Shown here: one piece after another, positions 61,840 to 64,000 of the stretch
Position numbering within the stretch: position 1 is the stretch's first letter
Layout: the number at the start of each line of letters is the position of its first letter
Assembly: GCF_004343035.1 (NCBI RefSeq)
Contig: NZ_SMCQ01000013.1
Coordinates: forward strand, 1-64,000
Direction of reading: 5' to 3'
Length of the DNA stretch: 64,000 nucleotides
Source: Longibaculum muris
GTDB lineage: Bacteria; Bacillota_I; Bacilli_A; Erysipelotrichales; Coprobacillaceae
Made by a program: the position numbers and the translations under genes
Notes under the pieces: model-generated
What the model was told of the DNA's origin: nothing
Database searches by the model: none
The model's input: the letters and a program-made list of their open reading frames with translations, nothing else

Positions 61840-63891
61840 ATGAGTTTTTTTAGAAAAAGCCCAATCAGATTTGATGGGACAAAAGAAATTGAAACAAAAG
61901 TAAAAAATCAAACTGATAATGTTATCTCTAGAAGATTTAAAATATTAATGGTTGGTGTTGGAGCGATTGGAGTCTTGTTGTTAGTGAGATTATTTATGAC
62001 TCAAATTAGTGAAAAAGATTATTATGATACTAAATTAATTCAATACAATACAAGTATTTTTACTGCTGATACTTTTAGAGGAAATATCTATGATCGTAAT
62101 TATAACCGTTTGGTTTATAATAAAAATATTAATTGTGCAACATATTATGCTGTTAAAAATATTAAAGAAGAAGAAATTAATGTTATTGTTAATTTTTTAA
62201 TAAAAAATGTTCGTGTTGATATTGAAGATGTCACTGAACGTGATAAAAAAGATTTTTTAATTTTAAAAGATTCTGATTTTGTAAAAGGATTATTAAGCAA
62301 AGAAGAATTAAAGCAAGATGACAGTACAGTATATAAATTACAATTAAGTCGTATTACTGAAGATATGTTAAAACAAAAATTAACGGATCATGATATCCAG
62401 TATTATATGTTATTCTCAAAGATTCGAAATTGTACGAGTGGATCGGTTGTTTTACTAGAGGGTCTTTCAATCAAGGAAGCAAGTTTGATAGGAGAAAATT
62501 CTAACTTGTTAAGAGGAATCAAAGTGACAAATGATTGGTCCAGAGAGTATACATATGATGAGATATTCCGTTCTGTTTTAGGACGTGTCACAACTAAAAA
62601 GCAAGGGTTACCTGCTAATATGAAGGATTTGTTATTGGCTAAAGACTATAATAATGATTCACGTGTTGGAGTTAGTGGGTTAGAAGCTCAATATGAAAGT
62701 ATTTTAGCGGGAACATCAGCGAAATATTCAATGTCTTATGATAATGAAGGTAATCCTATTATTAAATCGGTATCAAGTGGATCTAAAGGTGATAACATTC
62801 GTTTATCTATTGATTGGGAGTTACAAGAAATGTTAAGTAAGGACGTTGAGGACTTTTTAAAGAGTCGAACAGGTGGACCTTATAATAACCATTTATTCTT
62901 AACCCTTATTAATCCTAATAATGGTGAAATTATTGCAATGGTAGGGAAACAACGTGATCCAAAAACAGGTAAAATTACAGATTTTGCTTCTGGAAACTAT
63001 TTATCTGCATATGCTGTTGGATCAACTTTTAAAGGAGCTACTATTTACACTGGATTTAAAGAAGGTGTTTTAACAAAGGGACAAACTTTTGCTGATACTT
63101 CTGATGGTATTAAAATCAAAGGAACACCAGCTAAAAAGTCATGGGATAAGAGAGGTTTGGGTGTCTTAAATGAAGTTCAAGCTTTAGCTAAATCCTCAAA
63201 CGTTTATATGTTTTATGTGGCAATTCGTTTAGGAAAAGGAAATTATGTACCAAATCAACCTTTGGATATTGATGAAAAAGCTTTTGATGTTTTGCGTAAA
63301 GATGCTGGAGAACTTGGACTTGGTGTAAAAACAGGTTTGGATGTTCCAACTGAAGCATTGGGATATCGTGGACCGGTGACAAGTCGTATGGCTGGTAATT
63401 TGCTTGACTTTGCTATTGGTCAATATGATACTTATACACCTATTCAAATGGCCCAATATGTTTCAACAATTGCAAATGGAGGGAAACGTATTCAACCACA
63501 TTTCTTTGTTGAATCATTTGAAGAAAATGATGAAGGTCAAAAAATATCTTTATTACAACATCAAATTCAAATTTTGGATGATGTTTCAAGTTATTCTTTA
63601 GGTCTTGAACGTGTACAAACTGGATTTAGAGAAGGTTGTGTGACTGGTCTAGCTAGAAACATGGATGGCTATTATAAGGCTGCAGGAAAGACTGGGACAG
63701 CTCAGGTACCAATAAAGGGAGTAGAGTATCAAAACCGTGCATTCGTTGGCTATGCGCCTTATGATGACCCACAAATTGCTGTTGCTTGTATGTCTGAAAC
63801 ACAAACTGAGAATTCAACAAGTGGATGTAGTGCTATCCCAAAGAAGGCTTTAACAAAATACTTTGATAAATATGGAATAAAAAATAAATAA
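61840..63891 (+). CDS. Class B penicillin-binding protein (transpeptidase)
   Basis: A 683-residue peptidoglycan transpeptidase. Cytoplasmic tail, one membrane helix (ILMVGVGAIGVLLLVRLFM, about 39-57), a dimerisation domain with FRGNIYDRNYNRLVYN and SGLEAQYESILAG, then the catalytic domain. Active-site motifs are STFK (Ser near residue 391), SSN (KSSNVYMFY) and KTGTAQ. Resembles PBP2/PbpA-type elongation enzymes more than FtsI, but the assignment is tentative. GGAGGTG selects ATG 61840; the in-frame GTG at 61825 overlaps the site. rpmG follows, as in several Firmicutes. Confidence 0.9.
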   Translation: MSFFRKSPIRFDGTKEIETKVKNQTDNVISRRFKILMVGVGAIGVLLLVRLFMTQISEKDYYDTKLIQYNTSIFTADTFRGNIYDRNYNRLVYNKNINCATYYAVKNIKEEEINVIVNFLIKNVRVDIEDVTERDKKDFLILKDSDFVKGLLSKEELKQDDSTVYKLQLSRITEDMLKQKLTDHDIQYYMLFSKIRNCTSGSVVLLEGLSIKEASLIGENSNLLRGIKVTNDWSREYTYDEIFRSVLGRVTTKKQGLPANMKDLLLAKDYNNDSRVGVSGLEAQYESILAGTSAKYSMSYDNEGNPIIKSVSSGSKGDNIRLSIDWELQEMLSKDVEDFLKSRTGGPYNNHLFLTLINPNNGEIIAMVGKQRDPKTGKITDFASGNYLSAYAVGSTFKGATIYTGFKEGVLTKGQTFADTSDGIKIKGTPAKKSWDKRGLGVLNEVQALAKSSNVYMFYVAIRLGKGNYVPNQPLDIDEKAFDVLRKDAGELGLGVKTGLDVPTEALGYRGPVTSRMAGNLLDFAIGQYDTYTPIQMAQYVSTIANGGKRIQPHFFVESFEENDEGQKISLLQHQIQILDDVSSYSLGLERVQTGFREGCVTGLARNMDGYYKAAGKTGTAQVPIKGVEYQNRAFVGYAPYDDPQIAVACMSETQTENSTSGCSAIPKKALTKYFDKYGIKNK

Positions 63892-63956
63892 AACTGTAGC
63901 AATTTGGTTGACTTTATGCTATTATAGTATGGCGAAGTCATAATGGAGGTGTAAAA

Positions 63957-64000
63957 ATGAGAGAAAACATCATTTTGAAGTGTACAGAATGTGGTGAAGA
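63957..64000 (+). CDS. rpmG: 50S ribosomal protein L33, N-terminal fragment (cut by window end)
   Basis: The last 44 bases encode MRENIILKCTECGE, matching the start of L33 with the first CxxC zinc pair. TGGAGGTG precedes ATG. The rest lies beyond the window. Confidence 0.8.
   Translation, partial: MRENIILKCTECGE

Noticed and set aside
63908-63928. TTGACT and TATAGT as an rpmG promoter
   Set aside because: The spacer would be only nine bases; no acceptable pairing was found, so no promoter is called.

Overview
The window is a 64 kb piece of chromosome from a very AT-rich, low-GC Gram-positive bacterium using the standard bacterial code. PolC-type DNA polymerase III, a T-box leader, a CIRCE operator, FtsW, the order mreC-mreD-minC-minD-spoIVFA-spoIVFB, and homologues of SpoVID, YsxE, Cse60, YlbD/YlbE and YjcZ point to an endospore-forming (or formerly spore-forming) Firmicute. 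The gene complement looks more like Erysipelotrichia/Coprobacillus relatives than true Bacilli. That placement is inference from content and synteny, not a database result. Almost all genes lie on the + strand with tight, often overlapping spacing. Only the left edge (insertion sequence, def, a Cys-rich small protein) and one dehydrogenase lie on the - strand.

Layout. 1-236: end of an IS150/IS3-type insertion sequence abutting def. 0.25-1.1 kb: def and a Cys/Gly-rich tiny membrane protein (both -). 1.2-4.6 kb: UPF0223-ftsW-ylbD-ylbE-ylbF-rsmD-coaD operon. 4.6-8.6 kb: pyrB-pyrC-pyrK-pyrD operon behind a short attenuator. 8.7-13.9 kb: DMT transporter, 3-hydroxyisobutyrate-dehydrogenase-like protein, rpsO, mgtE (with a proline-containing upstream ORF), a GNAT acetyltransferase and small membrane proteins. 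14-18 kb: pnp-maf and pfkA. 18-29 kb: a helical-repeat protein, then tig (CIRCE), lon, ysxC, an orphan PTS IIB, spoVID-ysxE, and a valine T-box controlling a DMP19-like membrane protein and valS. 29.3-34.8 kb: a double-glycine leader peptide, a SpoIIB-like SPOR protein, radC, mreC, mreD, minC, minD, spoIVFA, spoIVFB (no mreB). 34.8-46.3 kb: rpsB-tsf-pyrH-frr and uppS-cdsA-dxr-rseP-polC. 46.4-51.1 kb: rimP-nusA-rnpM-ylxQ-infB-rbfA. 51.4-59.3 kb: a hypothetical membrane protein, an SDR oxidoreductase, nagA, a mutarotase-like protein, Cse60- and DUF1540-type small proteins, a lipoprotein, an RsuA-type pseudouridine synthase, trmB, ytpP-like, ytpR, an acidic unknown protein, and acpS. 59.5-64 kb: short ssb, lepA, a class B PBP, and the start of rpmG.

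How it works together. This is mostly core growth machinery: pyrimidine synthesis, translation factors, RNA decay, envelope and isoprenoid lipid synthesis, elongation and septum placement, and replication. Regulatory RNA and DNA signals visible in sequence include a valine T-box, a CIRCE operator upstream of the trigger-factor promoter, a compact terminator/antiterminator before pyrB, a possible regulatory uORF before mgtE, and a sigma-E-like promoter before the spoVID homologue. Several sporulation-linked genes are embedded among the housekeeping genes in Bacillus-like order.

I see no CRISPR array, rRNA, tRNA, prophage or obvious defence island. The most promising uncharacterised items are the 54-residue double-glycine peptide (29380-29544), the mgtE uORF (11474-11572), the pyrB leader (4680-4729), CIRCE control of tig (19206-19232), and the acidic protein with two IISPxxG motifs (58322-58936).
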